Positions 9,901 through 18,765 of a stretch of DNA of 64,000 nucleotides are shown here, piece after piece. How positions within the stretch are numbered: the stretch's first letter is position 1; each line of letters begins with the position of its first letter. A model generated the notes under the pieces. The model did no database searches, had not been told where the DNA came from, and saw nothing but the letters and a program-made list of their open reading frames with translations. The DNA comes from Myroides sp. JBRI-B21084. GTDB lineage: Bacteria > Bacteroidota > Bacteroidia > Flavobacteriales > Flavobacteriaceae. The DNA lies in contig NZ_CP120653.1 of the NCBI RefSeq assembly GCF_030545015.1, positions 1,302,001 to 1,366,000 on the forward strand, written 5' to 3'. A program made the translations under genes and the position numbers.

Positions 9901-12131
9901 ATGATGTTACAGCACCAGTTCCAAACATGACTGTATTACCAACAATCACAAAAGAATGTGCAGTTGTAACGGGCGATATTGTTGCACCTACAGCAACTGA
10001 TAATTGTGTAGGTACATTAACTGCAACAACTACAGATGCGTTAACATATACGCAACAAGGTACTTATACTATTACTTGGTTGTTTAATGATGGAAATGGA
10101 AATACAACTACACAAACTCAAACTGTAGTGGTTGATGACGTTACAGCACCAGTTCCAAACATGACTGTATTACCAACAATCACAAAAGAATGTGCTGTTG
10201 TAACGGGCGATATTGTTGCACCAACAGCAACTGATAATTGTGTAGGTACATTAACAGCAACAACTACAGATCCGTTAACATATACGCAACAAGGTACTTA
10301 TACTATTACTTGGTTATATAATGATGGAAATGGAAATACAACCACACAAACTCAAACAGTAGTGGTTGATGACGTTACAGCACCAGTTCCAAACATGACT
10401 GTATTACCAACAATCACAAAAGAATGTGCTGTTGTAACGGGCGATATTGTTGCGCCAACAGCAACTGATAATTGTGTAGGTACATTAACAGCAACAACTA
10501 CAGATGCGTTAACATATACGCAACAAGGTACATATACTATTACTTGGTTGTTTAATGATGGAAATGGAAATACAACTACACAAACTCAAACAGTAGTAGT
10601 TGATGATGTTACAGCACCAGTTCCAAACATGACTGTATTACCAACAATTACAAGAGAATGTGCTGTTGTTACAGCTGATATTATTGCACCAACAGCAACT
10701 GATAATTGCGCAGGTACATTAACAGCAACAACTAACGATCCGTTAAATTATACTCAACAAGGTACTTACACTATTACTTGGTTGTTCAACGATGGGAATG
10801 GAAATACAACTACGCAAATACAAACAATAGTGGTAGAGGTTTCTCCTTTAGATGTGGTAACATTTGATAATTTAACTACCGTTTATAATGGTTCTGCACA
10901 CGAAATACAAGTAAATAATTTACCTGCGGGTGCTTCGGTTTCTTATACTATATCACCAGATTCAGGTTTAAACAACGCTGCCATAAATGCAGGTACTTAT
11001 GTAGTAACAGCAGTTGTTACACCACCAGCTACAGCAGTAAATTGTACAAGTAGAACAATTGTTGCCGATTTAATTATTGAAAAAGCATCGCAAAGTATAA
11101 CTTTCAACAACTTAGATGTATTGATGTTAGAAAATGCAGCAGATTTTCAATTAACAGCTACAGCTAGTTCGCAATTGCCGGTTAGTTATACCTATACATA
11201 TGCACAAAGCACTCCTGCGGCTACTGTAACTCCTGAAGGTTGGGTAACTTTGGTTCATTCAGGATCAATCTTAATTACAGCGCATCAAGATGGTAACGAA
11301 AACTTTTTACCAGCAGCAACTGTAAGTAGAGAATTGGTTATTGAAAGTGAAGATGCATCAATTCAACAAATCGTAGTAAATGGTCAGGTTTATACTAATC
11401 CAGAATCAACAATTTATGTAATGCAAGATTGTGAAAATTTACTAAACAATGTTGAGGTTGAAATTGAAGCTGAATTTGGTTCACAAGTAACTCCTGCTCG
11501 CGAATTTTTTATTCAAACACCAAAACCTGGTGTTTATAAGGAAACTGTAAAAGTTGTTTCGCAAAATGGTGCTAATCAAGAAATCTATAATGTTATTGTT
11601 GAGCGTCCGTTTGTGTTTGAAGATATTGTAATTCAAAAATTCGATAACACATTATTAGTAAACAACAATCCAAAAACAAATGGTGGTTATAAGTTTGTAG
11701 CTTACAAATGGTATAGAAATGATGTTCTAATTGGTACCGAACAAGTTTATTCTGTTGGTAGTACTTTAAATGATCAGTTAGATGAAAACGTTGAATACAG
11801 CGTTACTGTTACAACAGACGATGGTCAGGAAATTCATACATGTCCTTCAACTGTTACAAGAGTACACGATTTAAGTATGAAAGTATACCCTAATCCTGTA
11901 CAAACAAACAGCACATTTACAATTGATTTTGGTACCCCATCAAAATCTTACGAAGGTACAACTGCTTCTATCTTTACAACCGATGGTAAATTATTATTTA
12001 CAACTCAAATTGTAAATAATAACACGGCAATTACATTGCCTAGTACAATTGCAGCAGGTATGTATATGTTGGTTGTTGAAAACAACGAAAAACAGTTTAA
12101 AGAAGTAGTTAAAATAGTTGTTAAACAATAA
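6987..12131 (+). CDS. Giant T9SS-secreted SprB/HYR-repeat adhesin-like protein
   Basis: A 1714-residue protein with a Sec signal peptide (hydrophobic residues about 6-20, then QSQTTYDF). Domains in order: an N-terminal lectin-like region (about 25-190), an Ig-like domain (about 192-288), seven SprB-type repeats (about 295-815), six near-identical 78-residue HYR-like repeats with two cysteines each (817-1284), an MBG-like domain (about 1288-1450), a further beta domain, and a C-terminal T9SS type A sorting domain starting MKVYPNPVQTNSTF (about 1628-1714). Export by the gliding-motility secretion system and attachment to the cell surface are inferred from this architecture. SprB repeats are named after a Flavobacterium johnsoniae gliding adhesin. 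It is followed after 11 bases by an outer-membrane barrel gene, a common pairing in this phylum. Confidence 0.9.
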   Translation: MKGKKLIYLIVSAFLFVTQLQSQTTYDFNTPAVISSGPAGFGFWNTQADITIGGVPYVLTSGGNGSFTNINTGGVSNSKALRKDGSGGDTFTLKRQDGQPFQFYGIWVQHQSMNSYSQFYTLPPWYTLTTSGQDSFTYQDMTAMTAGTNTSSSKTIDAGVNGVTVTSVQISFQAILYYKVDNIKVGPVVIACTPPVFSLNPSNVSTCDGSSVTLNAAATGATAYEWQVNTGSGYTTISNGGPYSNATTANLTISAVSTAMSGYTYRCVAINGVNTCFANSTDATLTVANFPTITQSQMNVWCNGGSNGSATVSLIGGTGTYAYSWSPSGGNASTATGLVAGNYSVTISDGTCSVIKNFTIQQPSAINGTTSVTNVSCFGGSNGSIDLTPTGGTPPYTFNWGGGITTEDRTGLTAGAYSVIITDANVCSKTVNVTVNQPTNGVDGSAVVTNISCTGGLTGAIDLTPMGGTPPYSYDWGGGITTEDRTGLAAGNYSVVITDANSCTKTINATVGLSVPVSGTTAITNVSCFGGSNGAINLTPTGGTAPYTFNWGGGITTEDRTGLAAGNYSVIITDANGCSETINATVSQPTSLVNGTTVVTNVSCNGGVNGAINLTPTGGTAPYTFDWGGGITTEDRTGLAAGAYSVTITDANGCTKTLNVTVMQPTAINASTVVTNVSCNGGTNGAINLTPTGGTAPYTFNWGGGITTEDRSGLVAGNYSVIITDGNGCTKTVNVTVTQPTTIILQTSQDVPATCANSADGVATVNVTGGVSPYTYNWSNGANTATATGLAAGTYSVIVTDFNGCSQNTSIVISFVDTTAPVLDMPVLPTITKECAVVAGDIVAPTATDNCAGSITATTIDPLTYAQQGTYTITWLYDDGNGNRTTQTQTVVIDDVTAPVTNMNVLPTITKECAVVTGDIVAPTATDNCVGTLTATTTDPLTYTQQGTYTITWVYNDGNGNTTTQNQTVVVDDVTAPVPNMTVLPTITKECAVVTGDIVAPTATDNCVGTLTATTTDALTYTQQGTYTITWLFNDGNGNTTTQTQTVVVDDVTAPVPNMTVLPTITKECAVVTGDIVAPTATDNCVGTLTATTTDPLTYTQQGTYTITWLYNDGNGNTTTQTQTVVVDDVTAPVPNMTVLPTITKECAVVTGDIVAPTATDNCVGTLTATTTDALTYTQQGTYTITWLFNDGNGNTTTQTQTVVVDDVTAPVPNMTVLPTITRECAVVTADIIAPTATDNCAGTLTATTNDPLNYTQQGTYTITWLFNDGNGNTTTQIQTIVVEVSPLDVVTFDNLTTVYNGSAHEIQVNNLPAGASVSYTISPDSGLNNAAINAGTYVVTAVVTPPATAVNCTSRTIVADLIIEKASQSITFNNLDVLMLENAADFQLTATASSQLPVSYTYTYAQSTPAATVTPEGWVTLVHSGSILITAHQDGNENFLPAATVSRELVIESEDASIQQIVVNGQVYTNPESTIYVMQDCENLLNNVEVEIEAEFGSQVTPAREFFIQTPKPGVYKETVKVVSQNGANQEIYNVIVERPFVFEDIVIQKFDNTLLVNNNPKTNGGYKFVAYKWYRNDVLIGTEQVYSVGSTLNDQLDENVEYSVTVTTDDGQEIHTCPSTVTRVHDLSMKVYPNPVQTNSTFTIDFGTPSKSYEGTTASIFTTDGKLLFTTQIVNNNTAITLPSTIAAGMYMLVVENNEKQFKEVVKIVVKQ
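7870..9430 (+). repeat. SprB-type repeat array within the adhesin gene
   Basis: Seven copies of a unit with the pattern VSCxGGxxGxIxLTPTGG, then PYTFxWGGGITTEDRTGL, then AGxYSVxITDAN. The central five have register points near 8109, 8337, 8562, 8790 and 9015, a period of 225-228 bases (75-76 residues). The first and last copies are more diverged. Confidence 0.9.
9435..10838 (+). repeat. Six exact-length 234-bp tandem repeats (HYR-like)
   Basis: Units begin at 9435, 9669, 9903, 10137, 10371 and 10605, all exactly 234 bases (78 residues). Units 2-5 are nearly identical at DNA level. Variants alternate: units 2 and 4 share TDPLTYTQQ with a Y before NDG, and units 3 and 5 share TDALTYTQQ with LFNDG. 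This implies that a two-unit block was duplicated. Confidence 0.95.
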
Positions 12132-12142
12132 ATTTAAATCAA

Positions 12143-13003
12143 GTGAAAAATATACGTTTAAATACTTTAATTTTTAAAAGCGCTGCTGTTTTGTTATTTG
12201 CAAATACAGTACAAGCTCAGGAATTGCAATTAAACGGTGGGGCACATTTTATTAAGCCTCAGTCCGAAAATGCATTTCCATTCGCCAAAAATTCTGAAGG
12301 TTTTTCAGTTGGTTTAGATTATAACCATTACTTAAATAAAAACTTTAGTGTTGGTTTAGGTTTAGCATATTTAAATGCCGATTTTACTTTTGCTAAGGCT
12401 AACCTTGAAGGTGCTTATAATGAGCAAGATTTTGAAGGTGATAATTTTGAATTTAGATACAAGGCTGATTATTACGAAGAAAATATTAAAATGCATAGCG
12501 TTCGTATTCCATTAACCTTGCAATACGAAACACAAGGTGTTGTTCGTTGGTATATGCGCACAGGCATTATTTATGATTTTCAACCTACAAAAGCTAAGTA
12601 CAAAGTTAATATAGATAACTTAAGTACATCTGGCTATTATGAGCAATGGGATGCAGAATTACACAATCCGTTGTATGCTGGTTTTGGTGAACAAAATCGC
12701 ATTGAAACCAAAGGTTCTTTAAAGCTAAAGAATAACTTTTCTTGGATGGTAGAATCGGGTATCAAACAACAATTAGGTACGTGTAATAGTTTGTATTTGG
12801 GAATGTTTTTTGAATTAGGATTAAATGATATTAGACCAGAATCAACGTCGGCTAGTACTAATTTAATTAATTATACAAGTGATATTAACAACCCTTTACA
12901 ATATAATTCGTTGTTAAATGAAAGACTTTATAACGATAAAAAGCTTTCAACCTATACCGTAGGATTTAAATTAAGATACGCTTTTAATTTTGATAAAAAA
13001 TAA
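12143..13003 (+). CDS. Outer-membrane beta-barrel protein
   Basis: A 286-residue protein with an N-terminal signal peptide (ending near VQAQE) and alternating amphipathic strands rich in Y, F and G, finishing on an aromatic-rich C-terminal strand. This is the pattern of small Bacteroidota outer-membrane barrels. The start is a GTG at 12143, eleven bases after the adhesin stop, so translation is probably coupled. Position behind a T9SS cargo suggests a partner that anchors or displays it, but it is too short to be a clear PorP/SprF protein. Function beyond the barrel fold is not established. Confidence 0.75.
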   Translation: MKNIRLNTLIFKSAAVLLFANTVQAQELQLNGGAHFIKPQSENAFPFAKNSEGFSVGLDYNHYLNKNFSVGLGLAYLNADFTFAKANLEGAYNEQDFEGDNFEFRYKADYYEENIKMHSVRIPLTLQYETQGVVRWYMRTGIIYDFQPTKAKYKVNIDNLSTSGYYEQWDAELHNPLYAGFGEQNRIETKGSLKLKNNFSWMVESGIKQQLGTCNSLYLGMFFELGLNDIRPESTSASTNLINYTSDINNPLQYNSLLNERLYNDKKLSTYTVGFKLRYAFNFDKK

Positions 13004-13038
13004 AAGTACTTTAATTAAAAAAAATCTAACGTAAATAC

Positions 13039-13075
13039 AAAAGGCGAACAATAAATACATTGTTCGCCTTTTATT
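13039..13075. terminator. Terminator after the adhesin operon
   Basis: A perfect 14-bp stem (AAAAGGCGAACAAT with its complement at 13059-13072) and a 6-base loop, followed by a T-rich tract. Confidence 0.9.
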
Positions 13076-13119
13076 TATTTAAAACATATAAAAATTTTAA
13101 AAAATTACTATTTCTAAAG

Positions 13120-13127
13120 TATCTTTG
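13120..13127 (+). promoter_or_regulatory. -7 box for the binding-protein/permease genes
   Basis: TATCTTTG, matching TAnnTTTG, lies 20 bases before the start at 13148. The -33 element is not distinct. Confidence 0.6.
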
Positions 13128-13147
13128 TATTTGTTAAAAACATTAAA

Positions 13148-14272
13148 ATGAAATTTTTAAAATACCTGCTTTTTATAGTATTTTGTTTTGTAAGTTGTAG
13201 TAAAAAAAGCAATTTTAATATAAATTCGGCTCCTAATAGCTTAAAGTATGCAAAAGGATTAGAAATTTACAATTACCCTAATTTTACTATTTTAAAAGTT
13301 ACCAAACCTTGGCCAAATGCAACTAAAAGCTTCACATATATTTGTGCAAAATCTTTAAAAAACATTCCCGATAGTCTTTCAAAATACACATTTATAAAAG
13401 TACCAGTTAAAGAAATAGTAGTTACATCTACAACACATATTTCTTCGGTTGAAGCTTTGAATAATACCGATAAATTAGTTGGCTTTCCTAATTTAAATTA
13501 CATTTCATCTAAAAATGTAAGGGAAAGAATTAAAAAAGGCGAAATTATTGAACTATCAGATAAAGAAAATTTAAATTTTGAGAAAACTATCAATTTAAAC
13601 CCACAGTTAATTGTTGGGTTAAGCATCGATAGTGAAACTTCAAAATTCAATCAATTTGAAAAAGCTGGAATTCCAGTGATGTATAATGCAGATTGGGTTG
13701 AAACTACACCGCTTGGAAAAGCAGAATGGGTAAAGTTTTTTGGTGTTTTGTTCGATCAACAAAATAAAGCTAACAAATATTTTGAAAATATTGTTACCAA
13801 TTATCAAAATGCAAAAAAAATGGTTACAAATCAAAGTAAGAAACCTACTGTTTTAAGCGGCGCTATTTTTCAAGATGTTTGGTATGCACCACAAGGTGAA
13901 AGCTGGATGTCACAATTTATGAACGATGCAGGTGCACAGTATATTTTTAGCGATACGAAAGGTACAGGTAGTTTGTCACTTTCGTTTGAAACAGTTATTG
14001 ATAAAGCCTTACATGCTGATTATTGGATAGGACCAGGTGAGTTTAATAGTTTTACCGAAATGATAGCAGCCAACAAGCATTATGCTAAATTTAAAGCGTT
14101 TCAAAATAAAAAAATCTATTCATACGCAATGAAAAAAGGCGAAACTGGGGGGATTATTTTTTATGAAGATGCACCCAATAGGCCCGATTTAGTTTTAAAA
14201 GATTTAATTGCTATTTTTTATCCTGAAAAGTTTCCAAATTATAAACCATCGTTTATTGAACCGTTAAAATAA
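13148..14272 (+). CDS. ABC transporter substrate-binding lipoprotein (FecB/BtuF type)
   Basis: A 374-residue protein whose N-terminus is a lipoprotein signal with cysteine in FVSCSKK, so it should be anchored to a membrane facing the periplasm. The body fits the two-lobed, helix-linked periplasmic binding family for siderophores, haem or cobalamin (EALNNTDKLVGFPNLNYIS, then GEIIELSDKENLNFEKTINL and GLSIDSETSKFNQFEKAGIP). The stop overlaps the permease start by one base, so the two form an operon. No ATPase follows; the one at 2637-3398 is the likely partner. The ligand is unknown. Confidence 0.85.
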   Translation: MKFLKYLLFIVFCFVSCSKKSNFNINSAPNSLKYAKGLEIYNYPNFTILKVTKPWPNATKSFTYICAKSLKNIPDSLSKYTFIKVPVKEIVVTSTTHISSVEALNNTDKLVGFPNLNYISSKNVRERIKKGEIIELSDKENLNFEKTINLNPQLIVGLSIDSETSKFNQFEKAGIPVMYNADWVETTPLGKAEWVKFFGVLFDQQNKANKYFENIVTNYQNAKKMVTNQSKKPTVLSGAIFQDVWYAPQGESWMSQFMNDAGAQYIFSDTKGTGSLSLSFETVIDKALHADYWIGPGEFNSFTEMIAANKHYAKFKAFQNKKIYSYAMKKGETGGIIFYEDAPNRPDLVLKDLIAIFYPEKFPNYKPSFIEPLK

Positions 14273-15294
14273 TGCAGAATAAATACATAAAATATCATTT
14301 TTTATTTTTAGGACTTTTAATTTGTGCTGCACTTTTAAATTTAATTATAGGTTCAGTACGTATTCCTGTTTCTAATATTTTAGAAATTTTATTAGGCAAT
14401 TTTCAGGGTAAAACCAGTTGGGAATACATTGTTTTAGAATACAGGTTGCCTAAATTAATTATTGCATGTGTTGTAGGAATGGCACTTTCAATAGCTGGTA
14501 TGATGATGCAAACTCTTTTTCAAAACCCAATGGCCGAACCTTATATTTTAGGTGTAAGTTCAGGAGCTAGTTTAGGTGTAGCAGTTTGTATTTTAGGAAA
14601 AAGCATGTTTAGTTATACTATTCAAAATTTTTTTAATGGATCGGTTGCCATTATAATATTTGCTTTAATTGGTAGCATGGCAGTTATGTTTATTATTTTA
14701 GCATTGGCACAACAAATTAAACAAATAGCAACTTTGCTAATTGTAGGTTTAATGTTTAGCAGTTTTACAAGTGCTTTTGTAAATATTTTGGCTTATTTTT
14801 CAACTGCAGACGAACTTAAAAAATTTACCTTTTGGAATTTAGGTAGTTTAGGCAACATAACTTGGGAACAATTACAAATTGTAATACCAATTTTGCTGTT
14901 TTTTATTGTACTTGCTTTTTTATTAAACAAATCGTTAAACACCTTGTTACTGGGCGAACAATATGCTAAAACAATGGGCTTAAATATAAAAAACACAAAG
15001 TTTTTAATCATTTTTATAACATGTGTTTTAGTTGCAGTTTGCACAGCATTTGTAGGTCCAATAGCTTTTTTAGGCTTAGCAGTTCCACATATATCGCGCA
15101 GTATTTATAAAACTACCAATCATTTTCAATTATTTATTGCAAATATTTTAATAGGCGCTTTATTGTTAGTTTTGTGCGATAGTATTTGTCAATTACCAGG
15201 TGATCAATTTGTATTACCTATAAATGCAATCACATCTATTTTAGGTGCACCTTTGGTGATTTTTTTAATGCTTAAACGCAATAACCGATTTTAA
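14272..15294 (+). CDS. FecCD-family ABC permease
   Basis: A 340-residue membrane protein with 9-10 hydrophobic helices. QNPMAEPYILGVSSGASLG (about 85-103) is the conserved FecCD/BtuC block, and FLGLAVPHISR is the cytoplasmic coupling region that contacts the ATPase. It should import an iron chelate or corrinoid delivered by the lipoprotein encoded immediately upstream. The start ATG shares its A with the upstream stop codon. Its 3' end overlaps the convergent universal stress gene by four bases, where family operons often place the ATPase gene. Confidence 0.9.
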   Translation: MQNKYIKYHFLFLGLLICAALLNLIIGSVRIPVSNILEILLGNFQGKTSWEYIVLEYRLPKLIIACVVGMALSIAGMMMQTLFQNPMAEPYILGVSSGASLGVAVCILGKSMFSYTIQNFFNGSVAIIIFALIGSMAVMFIILALAQQIKQIATLLIVGLMFSSFTSAFVNILAYFSTADELKKFTFWNLGSLGNITWEQLQIVIPILLFFIVLAFLLNKSLNTLLLGEQYAKTMGLNIKNTKFLIIFITCVLVAVCTAFVGPIAFLGLAVPHISRSIYKTTNHFQLFIANILIGALLLVLCDSICQLPGDQFVLPINAITSILGAPLVIFLMLKRNNRF

Positions 15295-16139
15295 GTATGT
15301 ACCTTTTCTTTTAAAACTAAAACAGGAACATCGGCATGATAAGAAAGCTGTTTGCTTAAACTGCTGCTAAATAGCTTTTCAAAAAAGTTTAAATGACGTT
15401 TTACAATACACATTAAATCAATAAGTTGGTCGTCTATAAAAAAGAAAACACTGTCTTCAATTTTTTCGTTTAAAACGGTGTGAAAACTAACATGTTCATC
15501 ATTAAATTCTGTTTTCCAGCTGTCTAACAAATCCATTGTACTATCGCTTTCTTTACGCATCACATGTAAAACTTTTAAATCGGCATTTAAGTTTTTAGTA
15601 ATTTTAATAAGTTGTTTTAATCCGTTTTTATCACTTTCACGTAGCATTGTAGCATAACCAACATTTGTTAAACGCTTAAATTGCGCTTTTTTAGGAACAC
15701 TTAAAATAGGAATATCAATATTTTCCATTACATGTAAGGTGTTCGATCCTAATAGTTTTTTTTCTAAACTATTGTTACCGTTGGTACCCATAACAATGAA
15801 ATCTATTTGTTCGTCTGTAATAATTTTTTGTAGGATCGAAAGCATAATACCTTCTTCAAAAATAAAAGTCAATTGCAGGTCATTACAGTCATTTTTTTCA
15901 GCAATAGCTCTTAAATTAGGGACTTCTTTTTTAAAATTCTCAAAGTTATTTAACTCTATAGAATTATAAACACTTTGAATTAGCTCTGGTTGTCCTGCCG
16001 ACGTAGTAGAAATAACAGGCATTTCGTACGTATTTAAAACAAAAATTTCAGCATTAATACTTTTTGCTAATTTTAATGCATAAATAAATGCGTTGTGAGC
16101 AGTTTCAGAAAAATCGGTAGGAAATAAAATCTTTTTCAT
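15291..16139 (-). CDS. Tandem-domain universal stress protein
   Basis: A 282-residue cytoplasmic protein with two UspA-like halves. The first half begins MKKILFPTDFSETAHNAF and carries the nucleotide motif GTNGNNSLEKKLLGSNT (GxxGx9G[ST]), suggesting ATP binding. The second half lacks that motif and is degenerate. Tandem UspA proteins are usual in Flavobacteriaceae and are linked to stress or growth arrest. It is convergent with the permease and divergent from mnmE. Confidence 0.88.
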   Translation of the reverse strand: MKKILFPTDFSETAHNAFIYALKLAKSINAEIFVLNTYEMPVISTTSAGQPELIQSVYNSIELNNFENFKKEVPNLRAIAEKNDCNDLQLTFIFEEGIMLSILQKIITDEQIDFIVMGTNGNNSLEKKLLGSNTLHVMENIDIPILSVPKKAQFKRLTNVGYATMLRESDKNGLKQLIKITKNLNADLKVLHVMRKESDSTMDLLDSWKTEFNDEHVSFHTVLNEKIEDSVFFFIDDQLIDLMCIVKRHLNFFEKLFSSSLSKQLSYHADVPVLVLKEKVHT

Positions 16140-16247
16140 TGTTTTTTATTGTTTGATTTAACTGATAGAAATTTACGAAAATTCTTTATAAATTCATATA
16201 AAAAACTATAAAATCTATCAATATTTTAAATAGTGTAATTTATAAAC

Positions 16248-16255
16248 TAACTTTG
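16248..16255 (+). promoter_or_regulatory. -7 box for mnmE
   Basis: TAACTTTG, a match to TAnnTTTG, sits 18 bases before the mnmE start at 16274. Confidence 0.65.
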
Positions 16256-16273
16256 CAATAAAATATTTTTTCT

Positions 16274-17674
16274 ATGATTTTAAACGATACAATAGTTGCG
16301 TTAGCATCGGCTTCAGGTGCGGGAGCCATTGCGGTAATACGTGTTTCGGGTCCAAATGCAATTAATATGGTTGCAAATGTTTTTAATTCAATAAAAGGTA
16401 AAGATTTAACTAAACAAAAATCGCATACCTTGCATTTGGGGTATATTGTTGATAATGAAAAAATTATAGATCAAGTTTTAGTTTCTTTGTTTAAAGGAAC
16501 AAATTCATATACTGGCGAACCAACTGTTGAAATTTCGTGTCATGGATCAACATATATACAACAACAAATTTTACAATTATTGTTACGTAACGGCTGTAGA
16601 ATGGCAACGGCAGGTGAATTTACCATGCGATCGTTTTTAAATGGAAAAATGGATTTGTCACAAGCCGAAGCAGTTGCCGATTTAATTGCCAGCGACAACG
16701 AAGCCAGTCACCAAATTGCAATGCAGCAAATGCGCGGTGGTTTTAGTAACGAAATTGCCAAATTGCGCGAAGAATTATTAAATTTTGCATCGTTAATAGA
16801 ATTAGAATTAGATTTTAGCGAAGAAGATGTTGAATTTGCCGATAGAACTGCCTTTAGAACATTGGTAAATAGAATTCAATTTGTTTTAAAACGATTGATA
16901 GACAGTTTTGCTGTTGGAAATGTTATTAAAAACGGAATTCCTGTTGCTATCGTTGGCGAACCAAATGTGGGTAAATCTACTCTTTTAAATGCCCTTTTAA
17001 ATGAAGAACGTGCCATTGTTAGCGATATTGCCGGTACAACGCGTGACACTATAGAGGATGAATTGGTTATTAATGGAATTGGGTTTCGATTTATTGATAC
17101 CGCTGGAATTCGTGAAACTACCGATGTAGTAGAGCACATAGGTATTCAAAAAACTTTCGAAAAAATAGAGCAAGCACAGGTTGTGATGTACTTGTTTGAA
17201 AGTTTAAAGTTTAAAGAACAAGGTGATGCTTATGTTGTTGAAATTGAAAAGATTAAAAATAAATATCCTCAAAAACCACTTGTTGTAGTGGTAAATAAAA
17301 TTGATTTGCTTTCCGAAGCCGAAATTACCGAAATTGCAAAAAAATTAGGTAATTTAAATAGTGTGTTACAAACTATTTCGGCAAAGAATAAATTTGGAAT
17401 TGATGCATTAAAAAATCAATTATTAGAATTTGTAAATACAGGTGCATTGCGTAATAACGAAACCATAGTTACCAATACACGTCATTACGATTCTTTAATT
17501 AAAGCATTAGAAGAAATTCAAAAAGTTCAATATGCTTTAGATGCAAATGTACCAGCCGATTTAATGGCAATTGATATTAGACAAGCTTTGTACTACTTTG
17601 GCGAAATTACTGGTGAAGTAACTAATGATGAGTTACTTGGAAATATATTTGCTAATTTTTGTATCGGGAAGTAA
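16274..17674 (+). CDS. mnmE: tRNA modification GTPase MnmE
   Basis: A 466-residue GTPase that, with MnmG, builds the cmnm5 modification on wobble uridine of tRNAs. The N-terminal TrmE domain begins MILNDTIVALASASGAGAIAVIRVSG (residues 1-26). The G domain has GEPNVGKST near residue 230, DTAGIR, and NKID. The protein ends in the invariant FCIGK, whose cysteine is required by the family. It is full length with a standard start. The gene marks the last clear core gene before a long accessory stretch: the Fic gene begins 44 bases later from its own promoter. Confidence 0.97.
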   Translation: MILNDTIVALASASGAGAIAVIRVSGPNAINMVANVFNSIKGKDLTKQKSHTLHLGYIVDNEKIIDQVLVSLFKGTNSYTGEPTVEISCHGSTYIQQQILQLLLRNGCRMATAGEFTMRSFLNGKMDLSQAEAVADLIASDNEASHQIAMQQMRGGFSNEIAKLREELLNFASLIELELDFSEEDVEFADRTAFRTLVNRIQFVLKRLIDSFAVGNVIKNGIPVAIVGEPNVGKSTLLNALLNEERAIVSDIAGTTRDTIEDELVINGIGFRFIDTAGIRETTDVVEHIGIQKTFEKIEQAQVVMYLFESLKFKEQGDAYVVEIEKIKNKYPQKPLVVVVNKIDLLSEAEITEIAKKLGNLNSVLQTISAKNKFGIDALKNQLLEFVNTGALRNNETIVTNTRHYDSLIKALEEIQKVQYALDANVPADLMAIDIRQALYYFGEITGEVTNDELLGNIFANFCIGK

Positions 17675-17690
17675 TAATTCTCTACCTTTG
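17658..17690 (+). promoter_or_regulatory. Promoter for the Fic gene
   Basis: TACCTTTG at 17683-17690 with TTTG at 17658-17661 (21-base spacer). The upstream element lies inside the end of mnmE, so the Fic/restriction block has its own promoter right at the border. Confidence 0.6.
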
Positions 17691-17717
17691 TGATAATATC
17701 AAATGATACTATCATAA

Positions 17718-18674
17718 ATGCGACCTCCTTACACCATTACAGAAAAAATTGTTTCGTTAGTGGCTTCTATTTCAGAAAAGATAGGAGAAATTAACGCTAC
17801 TCATTTATATAAACCTGCCACCGAATTACGAAAGAAAAACCGTATTAAAACCATTCAATCTTCTTTAGAAATAGAGGGCAATACTTTAACTGAAGAACAA
17901 ATCACGGCGTTATTGGAAAACAAAAGAGTGATTGCACCACAAAAAGATATTTTAGAAGTTCAGAATGCGATTAAGGTCTATGAACAACTCACCAACTTCA
18001 ATCCTTTCCAATTAAGAGATTTAGAAAAAGCTCACGCTATATTAATGAATGGTTTGATTGATAATGCTGGAAAATTAAGGACTACCAATGTTGGAATTGT
18101 AAAAGGTTCAAAAGTGGAACACATTGCTCCAAGTGGAACTATGGTAAATGGGTTGATGAAAGACCTTTTTGAGTATCTGAAAAAAGACAACGATTTAATT
18201 TTAATCAAAAGTTGTGTGTTTCATTATGAGTTTGAATTTATACACCCATTTTTAGATGGAAACGGAAGAATGGGAAGATTGTGGCAAACATTAATTCTAA
18301 TGCAACAATACCCAGTTTTTGAATATTTACCTGTTGAATCACTCATCAAGCAAAAACAAAGCGATTATTACAACAAGTTATCCGAATCCGATAAAAAAGG
18401 AAATTCCACACCGTTTATCGAGTTTATGTTGGAAATCATTTTAGAGTCATTAAACGGACTTTTTCAATCGCAATCCGTAACACTTCATACAGAAGATAGG
18501 ATACGCTTATTTAAAGAAAAAATAGGCAAGAATATGTTTAGTAGAAAAGAGTATATGCAGAATTTTAAAAACATATCTGCACCAACAGCAAGTCGTGATT
18601 TAAAATGGGCCGTAGAACAAAATCTTTTAACTAAATTCGGAGAAATGAGATTGACAGAATATCAGTTTAAGTAA
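17718..18674 (+). CDS. Fic family protein (putative AMP-transferase)
   Basis: A 318-residue protein with the complete Fic active site HPFLDGNGRMGR (176-187), including the catalytic histidine, the acidic residue and both arginines. An N-terminal inhibitory helix is present: SLEIEG at 49-54 fits [ST]xxxE[GN], placing it in the class with N-terminal autoinhibition. A winged-helix-like region follows at the C-terminus. Such enzymes AMPylate hydroxyl side chains; the target is unknown. It stands directly before a type I restriction operon, where Fic genes are frequent passengers, and may regulate or guard it. That role is inference. Confidence 0.93.
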   Translation: MRPPYTITEKIVSLVASISEKIGEINATHLYKPATELRKKNRIKTIQSSLEIEGNTLTEEQITALLENKRVIAPQKDILEVQNAIKVYEQLTNFNPFQLRDLEKAHAILMNGLIDNAGKLRTTNVGIVKGSKVEHIAPSGTMVNGLMKDLFEYLKKDNDLILIKSCVFHYEFEFIHPFLDGNGRMGRLWQTLILMQQYPVFEYLPVESLIKQKQSDYYNKLSESDKKGNSTPFIEFMLEIILESLNGLFQSQSVTLHTEDRIRLFKEKIGKNMFSRKEYMQNFKNISAPTASRDLKWAVEQNLLTKFGEMRLTEYQFK

Positions 18675-18765
18675 CCAAATTTCCCCCGAATTTCCTTTAA
18701 AATCGTCTTGTTTTCAAGTCTATTTTTATTATATTTAAGGCTTAAAAAAAATACAAAAAAACTAA

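Noticed and set aside
9435..10838. Regular tandem repeats as a CRISPR array
   Set aside because: Units are 234 bp, contiguous without unique spacers and fully coding inside one long gene.
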